Assembly (NCBI GenBank): GCA_013361975.1
Contig: JABFXB010000274.1
Location: forward strand, 1 to 8,673
DNA: 8,673 nucleotides
DNA from: Dermatophilaceae bacterium
GTDB lineage: Bacteria > Actinomycetota > Actinomycetes > Actinomycetales > Dermatophilaceae
Direction of reading: 5' to 3'
The notes under the pieces: generated by a model
Told to the model about the DNA's origin: nothing
What the model saw: the letters and a program-made list of their open reading frames with translations, nothing else
The model's database searches: none
In this document: positions 1 through 6,554 of the stretch, piece after piece
How the letters are laid out: every line of letters begins with the position of its first letter
How positions within the stretch are numbered: the first letter of the stretch is position 1
Program-made: the position numbers and the translations under genes

Positions 1-945
1 ACCTGGCTGCACGTCGAGGGCCGCGTGGCCGACGAAGCCGGCTGGACGCCGTGGTTCACCTTCGCGCGGTGGGCCGAGGACGACCCGGCGGGGGAGTCGC
101 CGATCACCCGCACGACGGTGCGCGGACAGCAGCTCGAGGCCGGCTGCGTCTCGACGGACACGTGGCTCGCTGCACCGGGTCGCGGGTTCGACCGCTGGCA
201 GCTGCGCCTCACGGCGCTGGCCGCTCCCGCAGCGACGCACGACGTGACCGTCTCACTCGTGGCCGGCGCGGCGCAGCGGATGTCGATCGTCGCGGACGAG
301 CCGACGAGCGAGCCCGGCGCCGGAAGGGGGCACGAGGTCGCCGTGCCGCCGCACTCGCAGCGGCTGCACCTCGACACGTTCCCCGACTGGGACAGCGGCG
401 GCCAGTCCTGGTGCTCGCCGACCTCCACCACCATGCTCCTCGAGCACTGGGGCGCGGCGCCGACGCCCGAGGAGGTGTCGTGGGTCGGTCACGAGACCGA
501 CCCCGGCGTTGTCCACGGGGTGCGTCGCGTCTTCGACCGGGCCTACGGCGGCGCAGGCAACTGGTCCTTCAACGCGGCCTACGCAGGGGCACGAGGCCTT
601 CGGGCGTACGTCACCCGCCTGCGCGACCTCACCGAGGCCGAGGCCTTCGTCGCGGCGGGAGTGCCGCTCGTGGTCTCGGTGAGCTTCCAGGGGCACGAGC
701 TCGACGGGGCGGGCTACGACACGATCGGCCACCTGCTCACCATCGTGGGGTTCACGGCCGACGGCGACGTCGTGTCCAACGACCCGAACTCCGGCCGCGT
801 CGCGAGCAACGACGAGGTGCGCCGGGTCTACCGGCGCGACCAGTTCGAGCGCGTCTGGCTCGGCGACGACGGCGGCCTGACGTACGTGATCCACCCCCAC
901 GAGGTGTCGCTGCCGACGCCTCCCGACGAGGCGAACTGGGCCTGA
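1..945 (+). CDS. C39-like cysteine peptidase family protein (5' end outside window)
   Basis: The reading frame is open from base 1, so the N-terminus lies upstream; the GTG at 25 is internal and not a convincing start. About 314 residues are visible. The first ~100 residues (LHVEGRV, GWTPWF, DRWQLRL) look like a beta-rich accessory domain. The second part carries the papain-fold signature of C39-like peptidases: Cys in QSWCSPTS (codon 138 from base 1), His in GHLLTIVGF (codon 244) and Asp in SNDPNSG (codon 261), in the order Cys-His-Asp expected for a catalytic triad. Known members of this family in actinobacteria are often secreted with a signal peptide, which cannot be checked here because the start is missing. 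The substrate is unknown. No ABC transporter domain is visible, so a bacteriocin-exporter role is not supported. The gene ends 70 bases before the next one. Confidence 0.8.
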   Translation, partial: TWLHVEGRVADEAGWTPWFTFARWAEDDPAGESPITRTTVRGQQLEAGCVSTDTWLAAPGRGFDRWQLRLTALAAPAATHDVTVSLVAGAAQRMSIVADEPTSEPGAGRGHEVAVPPHSQRLHLDTFPDWDSGGQSWCSPTSTTMLLEHWGAAPTPEEVSWVGHETDPGVVHGVRRVFDRAYGGAGNWSFNAAYAGARGLRAYVTRLRDLTEAEAFVAAGVPLVVSVSFQGHELDGAGYDTIGHLLTIVGFTADGDVVSNDPNSGRVASNDEVRRVYRRDQFERVWLGDDGGLTYVIHPHEVSLPTPPDEANWA

Positions 946-1015
946 GCGCGCCGAGCGGAGCGGGTCACCGGCTGCGGTCGTCATGGCCGGAGACCAGGGG
1001 AGGCACACTGGGGGC

Positions 1016-1393
1016 ATGCCCCCGCCGACCGGACACACCCCGCCCGGGTGGCCCCCGGGCGTCCCGCCGGCGCACACGCCCGGCTGGGAGGACCGGGCGG
1101 TCCTCTGGCTGCTCGACCAGTGCCCTCCCGACTACCGGGCGTATGCCGGATGGCGGCGTCACCCCATCGCCCTCGCGTGGCTGACGGGGCGACACGTCGA
1201 CGGCCAGGTCGTCGCGATGCGCGACGCCTGGCGCGAGGCTCGGGTGGCCATCGGGCCCCACGTGCCGGCCGAGGCGCTCACCGAGATCCTCGGGCAGATC
1301 GAGGCGGAGGGCATCCGGCTCATGGCGGCGTCACGGTCGGTCAAGCTGCTGCACGAGGCCCTCCAGGGCAAAGTCTTCGCCCCGCGGCTGTGA
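1016..1393 (+). CDS. Hypothetical protein, small, Pro-rich N-terminus
   Basis: This encodes 125 residues of unknown function. The first ~25 residues are rich in Pro and Gly (MPPPTGHTPPG onward) and probably disordered. The remainder is mostly helical in character, with WEDRAVLWLLDQCPPDYR, a Trp/Arg-rich stretch (YAGWRRHP), and an amphipathic C-terminal helix (ALTEILGQIEAEGIRLM). No signal peptide, membrane segment or known motif is visible. The ATG at 1016 is chosen over the in-frame ATG at 983: AGGGGAGG lies at 997-1004, 11 bases upstream of 1016, while nothing like a ribosome site precedes 983. CACACT just upstream could instead be a -10 box for a near-leaderless transcript. The gene sits between a peptidase gene and dxs, which gives no clear functional hint. 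Codon use (GC-rich third positions) supports real coding. Confidence 0.7.
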   Translation: MPPPTGHTPPGWPPGVPPAHTPGWEDRAVLWLLDQCPPDYRAYAGWRRHPIALAWLTGRHVDGQVVAMRDAWREARVAIGPHVPAEALTEILGQIEAEGIRLMAASRSVKLLHEALQGKVFAPRL

Positions 1394-1457
1394 CGATGGT
1401 GTGACGGTTCCGACAGTGCCGTGCGTGCACGTGTGAGAGCCGCCGTGCGCCGACCCG

Positions 1458-1492
1458 TAGACTCGATCGACGTGACCGAACACCCGAGAGGA
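1458..1492 (+). promoter_or_regulatory. Candidate -10 box and ribosome binding site of dxs
   Basis: TAGACT at 1458-1463 fits the actinobacterial -10 consensus TAnnnT and would start transcription near 1470. GAGAGGA at 1486-1492 lies 9 bases before the GTG at 1502 and fits a ribosome binding site. No good -35 box is seen at the matching distance (GAGAGC at 1435-1440 is poor). An in-frame GTG at 1472 sits where a leaderless transcript would begin, so a 10-residue longer Dxs is possible. This is consensus matching by eye only. Confidence 0.4.
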
Positions 1493-1501
1493 CGACTCAG
1501 C

Positions 1502-3367
1502 GTGGCCCTGCTGGAGACGATCACGAGCCCCGCGGCGCTCAAGGCGCTGCCGGCGACCCAGCTGCCGGCGCTGGCGGAGGAGATCCGCACCTTCCTCGTC
1601 ACCGAGGTGTCCAAGACCGGCGGCCACCTCGGGCCGAACCTCGGTGTCGTCGAGCTGACGATCGCCCTGCACCGCGTCTTCGAATCGCCGCGCGACACCA
1701 TCGTCTTCGACACCGGTCACCAGTCCTACGTGCACAAGCTGCTGACCGGCCGGCACGACTTCAGCAAGCTCAAGAAGCAGGGCGGCCTGTCCGGCTACCC
1801 GAGCCGCTCCGAGTCCGAGCACGACGTGGTCGAGAACTCCCACGCGTCCACCGCCCTGTCGTGGGCCGACGGCATCGCCAAGGGCCGGCGGCTGCGCGGC
1901 GAGACCGGGCGGCACACCATCGCCGTGATCGGCGACGGCGCCCTCACCGGCGGCATGGCGTGGGAGGCGATCAACAACATCGCCGTCGACAAGACGCTCC
2001 CGCTCACGATCGTCGTCAACGACAACGAGCGCTCCTACGCACCCACCATCGGCGGCCTCGCCGACCACCTGGCGACGCTGCGCACGACCCGGGGCTACGA
2101 GCGGTTCCTCGACTGGGGCAAGCGCTCGCTCGCGCGCACGCCCGTCGTCGGTGGTGCGATGTTCGAGACGCTGCACGGCGTCAAGAAGGGCATCAAGGAC
2201 ATCGTCGCTCCGCAGGGCATGTTCGAGGACCTCGGCCTGAAGTACATCGGCCCGGTCGACGGGCACGACGAGCAGGCCCTGGAGCGGGCCCTGCGCAAGG
2301 CCAAGGACTTCGGCGGCCCGGTCATCGTCCACGCCATCACCCAGAAGGGGCGCGGCTACCAGCCGGCGATCGACGACGAGGCCGACCAGTTCCACGGCGT
2401 CGGCAAGTTCAACCCCGAGACCGGGCTCCCCTTCGAGGTGTCGGGCCGCATCTGGACCGACGAGTTCAACGAGGAGATGGTGGCGATCGGGGCCGAGCGG
2501 TCCGACGTCGTCGCGCTCACCGCGGCCATGCTCATCCCGGTCGGTCTCGACGGCTTCGCCGCGGCGTACCCCGACCGTGTCTTCGACGTCGGCATCGCCG
2601 AGCAGCACGCCGTCACGATGGCTTCCGGGCTGGCGTACTCCGGCCTGCACCCCGTCGTCGCCGTCTATGCGACGTTCCTCAACCGCGCCTTCGACCAGCT
2701 GCTCATGGACTGCGCCCTGCACAAGGCCGGCGTGACCTTCATCCTCGACCGGGCGGGCGTCACGGGCAGCGACGGTGCCTCGCACAACGGCATGTGGGAC
2801 ATGACGCTCACCTCGATCGTCCCGGGGCTGCACCTCGCGGCGCCGCGCGACGGCGACCAGGTCAAGCGACAGCTGCGCGAGGCGCTCGACGTCTCGGACG
2901 CCCCGACGGTCATCCGTTTCCCCAAGGGAGACGTCGTCGACCCGCTCACCGCCGTGCGCACGAGCGGCGACGTCGACGTGCTCTTCGAGAACTCCGGCAC
3001 GGACGTCGACCTGCTCGTCGTCGGCGTGGGTGCCTTCGCCGGGCTCGCGATCGAGGCGGGCGAGAAGGTGGCCGCGCACGGCCGCGACGTGCGCGTCGTC
3101 GACCCGCGCTGGGTGCTGCCCGTCAGCGACGACCTCGTCGACCTCGCCCGGCACACCAAGGCCGTCGCGGTCATCGAGGACAACCTCGTCAGCGGGGGTG
3201 TCGGCGCTGCCGTCACCCTCGCCCTGCGCGCGGCCGGGGTCGACGTGCCGGTGCACACCTACGGCATACCGAAGCAGTTCCTCGAGCACGCCTCCCGCGG
3301 GCAGATCCTCGAGGGGCTCGGCCTCACGGCCGACCAGGTCGTCGCCGACCTGGAGCCGAGACTCTGA
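1502..3367 (+). CDS. dxs: 1-deoxy-D-xylulose-5-phosphate synthase
   Basis: Dxs condenses pyruvate and glyceraldehyde 3-phosphate into 1-deoxy-D-xylulose 5-phosphate with release of CO2, the first step of the MEP isoprenoid pathway; it is a cytosolic, thiamine-diphosphate-dependent dimer. The protein is 621 residues, the usual length. Domain I holds GGHLGPNLG (His42), DTGHQSY and the cofactor motif GDGALTGG (144-151) with NDN (173-175); by analogy with E. coli Dxs, Asp145 and Asn175 bind the metal. Domain II holds DVGIAEQHAVT with Glu367, matching the catalytic Glu370 of E. coli, and the following FLNRAFDQL. Domain III is the transketolase C-terminal fold, ending in TYGIPKQFLEHASR. The GTG at 1502 is chosen because VALLETI matches the usual Dxs start and a GAGAGGA site lies 9 bases upstream; GTGs at 1421 and 1472 are in frame alternatives. 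All key residues are present, so it should be active. A hairpin after the stop separates it from the downstream operon. Confidence 0.97.
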   Translation: MALLETITSPAALKALPATQLPALAEEIRTFLVTEVSKTGGHLGPNLGVVELTIALHRVFESPRDTIVFDTGHQSYVHKLLTGRHDFSKLKKQGGLSGYPSRSESEHDVVENSHASTALSWADGIAKGRRLRGETGRHTIAVIGDGALTGGMAWEAINNIAVDKTLPLTIVVNDNERSYAPTIGGLADHLATLRTTRGYERFLDWGKRSLARTPVVGGAMFETLHGVKKGIKDIVAPQGMFEDLGLKYIGPVDGHDEQALERALRKAKDFGGPVIVHAITQKGRGYQPAIDDEADQFHGVGKFNPETGLPFEVSGRIWTDEFNEEMVAIGAERSDVVALTAAMLIPVGLDGFAAAYPDRVFDVGIAEQHAVTMASGLAYSGLHPVVAVYATFLNRAFDQLLMDCALHKAGVTFILDRAGVTGSDGASHNGMWDMTLTSIVPGLHLAAPRDGDQVKRQLREALDVSDAPTVIRFPKGDVVDPLTAVRTSGDVDVLFENSGTDVDLLVVGVGAFAGLAIEAGEKVAAHGRDVRVVDPRWVLPVSDDLVDLARHTKAVAVIEDNLVSGGVGAAVTLALRAAGVDVPVHTYGIPKQFLEHASRGQILEGLGLTADQVVADLEPRL

Positions 3368-3375
3368 GCCGCGCC

Positions 3376-3406
3376 GTCGCCTGACGCGTCGGGCGACAAG
3401 GGTTTT
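3376..3406 (+). terminator. Probable intrinsic terminator after dxs
   Basis: GTCGCC (3376-3381) pairs with GGCGAC (3392-3397). Between them GACGCGTC is itself self-complementary, and T3382 can wobble with G3391, giving a stem of about 9 pairs with a four-base loop. TTTT follows at 3403-3406, five bases after the stem. The spacing to the T-run is longer than in a textbook terminator, but the position, starting 8 bases after the dxs stop, supports the call. Folding energy was not computed. Confidence 0.55.
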
Positions 3407-3419
3407 CGGCGACCCGGTC

Positions 3420-3433
3420 TGGTACTAGGACCA
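3420..3433 (+). promoter_or_regulatory. Imperfect palindrome, possible operator or promoter element
   Basis: TGGTACTAGGACCA reads nearly the same on both strands: six of seven pairs are complementary, with one mismatch between A3424 and G3429 around a central CTAG. It lies between the dxs terminator and the ATP-grasp operon, about 70 bases before the first start codon, where an operator would be expected. TACTAG inside it could also serve as a weak -10 box. Nothing links it to a known regulator. Confidence 0.25.
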
Positions 3434-3473
3434 ACGTCCGACTACCGACGTGCCCGCGTGCGCGTGGACCATT

Positions 3474-3503
3474 TCAGGAACTCGACACCAGGAGTTCATC
3501 TGA
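3474..3503 (+). promoter_or_regulatory. Inverted repeat covering the ribosome site of the ATP-grasp operon
   Basis: GAACTC (3478-3483) and GAGTTC (3492-3497) are perfect complements around an 8-base loop. The stem can be extended outward by TCAG (3474-3477) pairing with CTGA (3500-3503) across a two-base bulge. The right arm contains part of the AGGAG ribosome site (3490-3494) and reaches the A of the ATG at 3503. In RNA this could hide the start region; in DNA it could be an operator. No sensing domain is recognised upstream. Confidence 0.4.
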
Positions 3504-4432
3504 TGGCCACCTCACTCACAGCAACAGTCGGTCCGTCGGTCACGATGCTCGTGGAGGGCCGTTACGTCTCTCAGGCCGAGCCCCGGGGGGTCACCGCCGC
3601 GCTCGCCCGCCGAGGCGTCCGCGTACGGACCGTCGTCGCGGAGGACGCGGTCGCCGACGTCGCCGACCCGACGACGATCCTGGGGCGCGACGCAGGCCCG
3701 CACCCCGTGGTGTGTCCCCGCGGCCGCAGCCTGGCCCTGCTGGCCACGCTCCGGGCGCTCGAGGCGCAGGGCGTGCACGTCATCCACCGGGCCGCCACGA
3801 TCGACACCGTGGTCGACAAGGTCGGCATGTCGGCGCGCCTGACCGAGGCCGGCGTGCCGACACCCCGCACCTGGTTGGGCCACCCGAGCCGGCTCTCCCG
3901 GCGCCCCGACCTCGCCTACCCGCTGCTGCTCAAGCCGGTCCGCGGCGACAACTCCCGAGGCATCGCCGTCGTGGACGACGCGGCCCAGCTGCGCGGCCTG
4001 CAGTGGCCCGAGCAGGTTGCGCTGGCCCAGCCGTTCCACCGTGGGGACGCGCACGACCTCAAGGTCTACGTCGCCGGTCCCCACGTCTGGGCCGTCCGAC
4101 GACGCTCGCCCATCCACCCGGACGGCACTCCGACCGGCGCGACGGAGCCCGGCGTGCAGGTGCCCGTCACGGCTGCCGCCCGCGCCCTGGCAGAACGGTG
4201 CCGAGCCGTCTTCGGACTGACCCTCTTCGGGATCGACTGCGTCACAGACTCCTCCGGGGATCTGCTCGTCGTCGACGTCAACGAGTTCCCGAACTACCGG
4301 GGCATCTCGGGGGACGTCGACGAGATGCTCGCCGAGGTCGTGCTGGGCGTCCTGCCGGCAGAGGTCCAGCAGGCCGGAGCCGAACCGTTCGAGGCCGAGC
4401 TGGTCGGTCTGCCCGAGCAGGTGCCGGCATGA
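3503..4432 (+). CDS. ATP-grasp enzyme 1 (RimK/ITPK-like)
   Basis: This 309-residue protein has the ATP-grasp fold, which uses ATP either to join a carboxylate to an amine or thiol or to phosphorylate a substrate. A pre-ATP-grasp region (about 1-110) is followed by DK and AGVPTPRTW, then the ATP-binding Lys in LLLKPVRGDNSRG (Lys144). Next come HDLKVYVAG (Asp185, Lys187) with VWAVRRRSP, a metal-binding Asp in FGIDCV (Asp245), and the metal motif VVDVNEFPNYRG (Asp258, Asn260). All main nucleotide and metal residues are present, so it should be active. The start at 3503 is chosen because AGGAG lies 8 bases upstream; an in-frame GTG at 3458 has no such site. It is the first gene of the operon and overlaps the next by ATGA. 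It is the most divergent of the three paralogs: it lacks the DLY-LLK and NPY segments of the other two and has FPNY in place of FPGY. The substrate is unknown. Confidence 0.85.
   Translation: MATSLTATVGPSVTMLVEGRYVSQAEPRGVTAALARRGVRVRTVVAEDAVADVADPTTILGRDAGPHPVVCPRGRSLALLATLRALEAQGVHVIHRAATIDTVVDKVGMSARLTEAGVPTPRTWLGHPSRLSRRPDLAYPLLLKPVRGDNSRGIAVVDDAAQLRGLQWPEQVALAQPFHRGDAHDLKVYVAGPHVWAVRRRSPIHPDGTPTGATEPGVQVPVTAAARALAERCRAVFGLTLFGIDCVTDSSGDLLVVDVNEFPNYRGISGDVDEMLAEVVLGVLPAEVQQAGAEPFEAELVGLPEQVPA
4055..4073 (+). repeat. 19-base segment shared by ATP-grasp genes 1 and 3
   Basis: The same 19 bases occur at 4055-4073 and 7100-7118, in both cases encoding DLKVYV in the ATP-grasp core, and a similar stretch is at 6222 in ATP-grasp gene 2. 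This is best read as a trace of common ancestry or of strong constraint on the motif, not as a mobile repeat. Confidence 0.5.
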
Positions 4433-5700
4433 CCGCGCAGCCCGGAGCGGCCGTCGTCATCGGGGCGGGGAGCGTCGGCATCGCCGCCGTGGCGGCCCCG
4501 CTCACCGCAGCCTCAGTCCCCGTCGTCCTCGTCTCCCACTCGCCCGCGGCGGCGCGGTGCCTGCAGGCGGGGGTGCGCATCGTCGAAGGTGACGCCGGCG
4601 GCGCCAGCACGACGACCTTCCGCCCAGCCGCCGTCCTCTGCAGCGATGACGTCGAGGCAGTGGGCGCGGCGATCGCCGCAGCCGCCTGCGTCGTCGTCGC
4701 CGTTCCGGGCGTCGAGGACCTCTCGCTCGCACGGTTGCTGTGGTCGGGGCTGCGCCGTCGCGAGACCCCGGTCGACGTGGTCGTCTGCACGAACGTCCCT
4801 GACGAGGCACGCCGGCTCGCTGACCTCGTGGGTCGCCTGGGACCGACCCCCGTCGGGCACCGGTTCGCGGGAGCCCTCGTCGACCAGATCGTCACGTGCC
4901 GGATGAAGCCCGTGCGTGGGCTCACCCTCCGGAGCGAAGGGCCCCGCAGACTCGTCGTGGACGGAGCCGCGCTGCACGGGAGCCTGCCCGGTGACTCCCG
5001 TTGGGCGAGCACCGGTGACTTCGCGGGCGAGATCACCCGCAAGCTCTGCACCTTCAGCGCCGGCCACGCCGCGGCCGCCTACGTCGGTGGGTTGCGTGGT
5101 CACCGTCGTGTCGAAGCGGCCCTGCGGGACCCGGAGGTCGAGCTGGTGGTCAGGGAGGCGATCCGGGAGGGACAGGCCGCCTTGTCCGCGACCCACCCCG
5201 TCGTGGTGACCACTGGGCCCACGGTGGCGCTGCTCCGCCGGGACCCGCTCGGTGGGAGCAGCCGGCACACGGCGGAGCTGGACGAGCTCGTCGCCCGCTA
5301 CGCCAACCCGGTGCTCCGGGACACGGTGGCGCGCGTCGGTCGTGACCCCCGCCGCAAGCTCGCACGCACCGACCGCATCTGTCGCCCGGCCCTGCTCGCG
5401 CTCGAGTCCGGGGGTGCGGCGTACGCCCTGGCCGTGACCGCGGCCGCGGCCTCGGTGGCGCTGCGCGCCGACCCGACGACACCGCCGGAGCTGCGCCGGG
5501 CCTCCGTCGGCGAGCTGCTCGCGCACACGGCCCAGCTGCCGCTCGACCACGAGTTCTCCCGGCTCGTGGCTGTCGCCCTCGACGAGCTCGTGCGGACCCA
5601 CAGCCCCCTGGCGGCACTGACCGCCCTGCGCGGCACGCAGCCGTACGTGCCCTCGGTCGCGATGGCCGGGTCCGGGTCCCGAGCGGTGGTGGCCTCATGA
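4429..5700 (+). CDS. Mannitol-1-phosphate 5-dehydrogenase-like oxidoreductase
   Basis: This 423-residue protein belongs to the polyol-specific long-chain dehydrogenase family, whose members interconvert sugar phosphates or sugars and polyols with NAD(P). The N-terminal Rossmann domain begins with VVIGAGSVG (GAGSVG at 12-17). Asn122 in VVCTNVPDEA and VDQIVTCRMKP follow. The C-terminal helical domain aligns clearly with E. coli MtlD: KLCTFSAGHAAAAYVG (from Lys205), then NPVLRDTVARVGRDPRRKL and DRICRPALLALE. In the family motif K-x4-N-x2-H, Lys205 and His213 are present but Asn is replaced by Ser210 (AGC, 5056-5058). The protein is about 40 residues longer than E. coli MtlD, mostly in the C-terminal part. 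No mannitol PTS gene lies nearby, and it is embedded among ATP-grasp genes with ATGA overlaps on both sides, so I infer a biosynthetic oxidoreductase on another polyol or sugar phosphate. Family placement is firm; activity and substrate are not. Confidence 0.85.
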   Translation: MTAQPGAAVVIGAGSVGIAAVAAPLTAASVPVVLVSHSPAAARCLQAGVRIVEGDAGGASTTTFRPAAVLCSDDVEAVGAAIAAAACVVVAVPGVEDLSLARLLWSGLRRRETPVDVVVCTNVPDEARRLADLVGRLGPTPVGHRFAGALVDQIVTCRMKPVRGLTLRSEGPRRLVVDGAALHGSLPGDSRWASTGDFAGEITRKLCTFSAGHAAAAYVGGLRGHRRVEAALRDPEVELVVREAIREGQAALSATHPVVVTTGPTVALLRRDPLGGSSRHTAELDELVARYANPVLRDTVARVGRDPRRKLARTDRICRPALLALESGGAAYALAVTAAAASVALRADPTTPPELRRASVGELLAHTAQLPLDHEFSRLVAVALDELVRTHSPLAALTALRGTQPYVPSVAMAGSGSRAVVAS

Positions 5701-6554
5701 CACGCGTGCTCGGACGCCCTCGGGTCGGCATCATCGCCGACTCCCGCAAGCCGGCCCACCTGAGCCCACTGGTGCCGGAGCTCGTCCGGGCTCTCGAGGA
5801 GCTGGGCCACGAGGTCGCCGTGATCGACCCCGATGCCACGCCGACGTCGCTGCACGAGCTCGCGGTGCGCGCCGACCTCTACGTCCTCAAGGGCGGCAGC
5901 GAGGCAGCCCTGTCGCTCGCCGGAGCCCTGGACCGGCTCGGTGCGCTCGTCGTCAACCCGTATGCCGTCGCCGCCGCCTGCCGAGACAAGGTCGTCCAGA
6001 CGACGGTCCTCGCCGCAGCAGGGGTCCCGGTGCCCCAGAGCTGGCTGACCACCGACCCGAGAGAGCTCGCGGACGAGCTGCCTCTCGGACCGGTCATCGT
6101 CAAGGACCCTCGCGGCTCCCGAGGACGAGGACTGCACGTCGTCCACGCCCCCGCACAGCTGGAGCCGCTGGAACGCGACCGGCCGTGGCTGGCGATGCGC
6201 TACCACCAGCCCGAGGGGCACGACCTCAAGCTCTACCGCATCGGCGACGACGTCTTCGGGGTGCACCGCCCCTTCCCGGCCCGGACGCTGGAGGAGAAGC
6301 AGGGTGCGCCTGCTCACGTCGACGACGCGACGCGCGAGATCGTGCTGCGCTGCGGCGACGCCTTCGGCATCGAGGTCTACGGCGTCGACATCATCCGCTC
6401 GCAGGGTCGCTCCTGGGTCGTGGACATGTCGAGCTTCCCCGGCTTCAAGGGCGTGCCAGATGCCGGCACCCTCATCGCCAGACACGTCTCACGACGCCTG
6501 TCGCAGGGTCCCTCGCGGGTGCTCCTGGCGGCAAGCGCTGGTGTCCAGACATGA
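5697..6554 (+). CDS. ATP-grasp enzyme 2, altered metal motif
   Basis: This 285-residue ATP-grasp protein is closest to the third enzyme of the operon. The pre-ATP-grasp region starts with RVGIIADS and contains ADLYVLKGGSEAALSLAGAL and VVNPYA. CRDKVVQTTVLAAAGVPVPQSW leads into the ATP-grasp fold, with the ATP-binding Lys in VIVKDPRGSRGRG (Lys136). HDLKLYRIGDDVFGVHRPF follows (Asp176, Lys178), then YGVDII (Asp231) and the metal segment VVDMSSFPGFKG (Asp243). Here Ser245 (TCG, 6429-6431) stands where ATP-grasp enzymes almost always have the second-metal Asn, so activity may be lowered, changed or lost. The rest of the fold is intact and the reading frame shows no damage, which argues against a decaying gene. 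Start and stop both lie in ATGA overlaps with the neighbours, which indicates translational coupling. A partner or regulatory role for another ATP-grasp subunit is possible. The substrate is unknown. Confidence 0.85.
   Translation: MTRVLGRPRVGIIADSRKPAHLSPLVPELVRALEELGHEVAVIDPDATPTSLHELAVRADLYVLKGGSEAALSLAGALDRLGALVVNPYAVAAACRDKVVQTTVLAAAGVPVPQSWLTTDPRELADELPLGPVIVKDPRGSRGRGLHVVHAPAQLEPLERDRPWLAMRYHQPEGHDLKLYRIGDDVFGVHRPFPARTLEEKQGAPAHVDDATREIVLRCGDAFGIEVYGVDIIRSQGRSWVVDMSSFPGFKGVPDAGTLIARHVSRRLSQGPSRVLLAASAGVQT

Noticed and set aside
1331..3289. Long open frame of 652 codons on the minus strand opposite dxs
   Set aside because: The plus strand clearly encodes Dxs with all motifs. The antisense product is low-complexity (Val, Asp, Arg, Gly) with no domain, the usual shadow in very GC-rich DNA.
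3477..3497. ECF sigma-factor promoter (GGAAC ... GTT) upstream of ATP-grasp 1
   Set aside because: The spacing is about 12 bases, shorter than the usual 16-18, and it would overlap the ribosome binding site, leaving no room for a normal leader.
3368..3502. Small precursor peptide for an ATP-grasp-made ribosomal peptide (graspetide-like)
   Set aside because: No short frame with a ribosome site and a Thr/Ser/Asp/Glu-rich core is seen here or between the operon genes, which overlap. The ATP-grasp motifs also do not look like graspetide macrocyclases.
3712..5700. A single 662-codon plus-strand frame spanning ATP-grasp 1 and the dehydrogenase
   Set aside because: The first ~240 codons are an out-of-frame, Arg/Pro/Gly-rich reading of ATP-grasp 1. 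The real protein begins at the ATG at 4429, so this is not a fusion.
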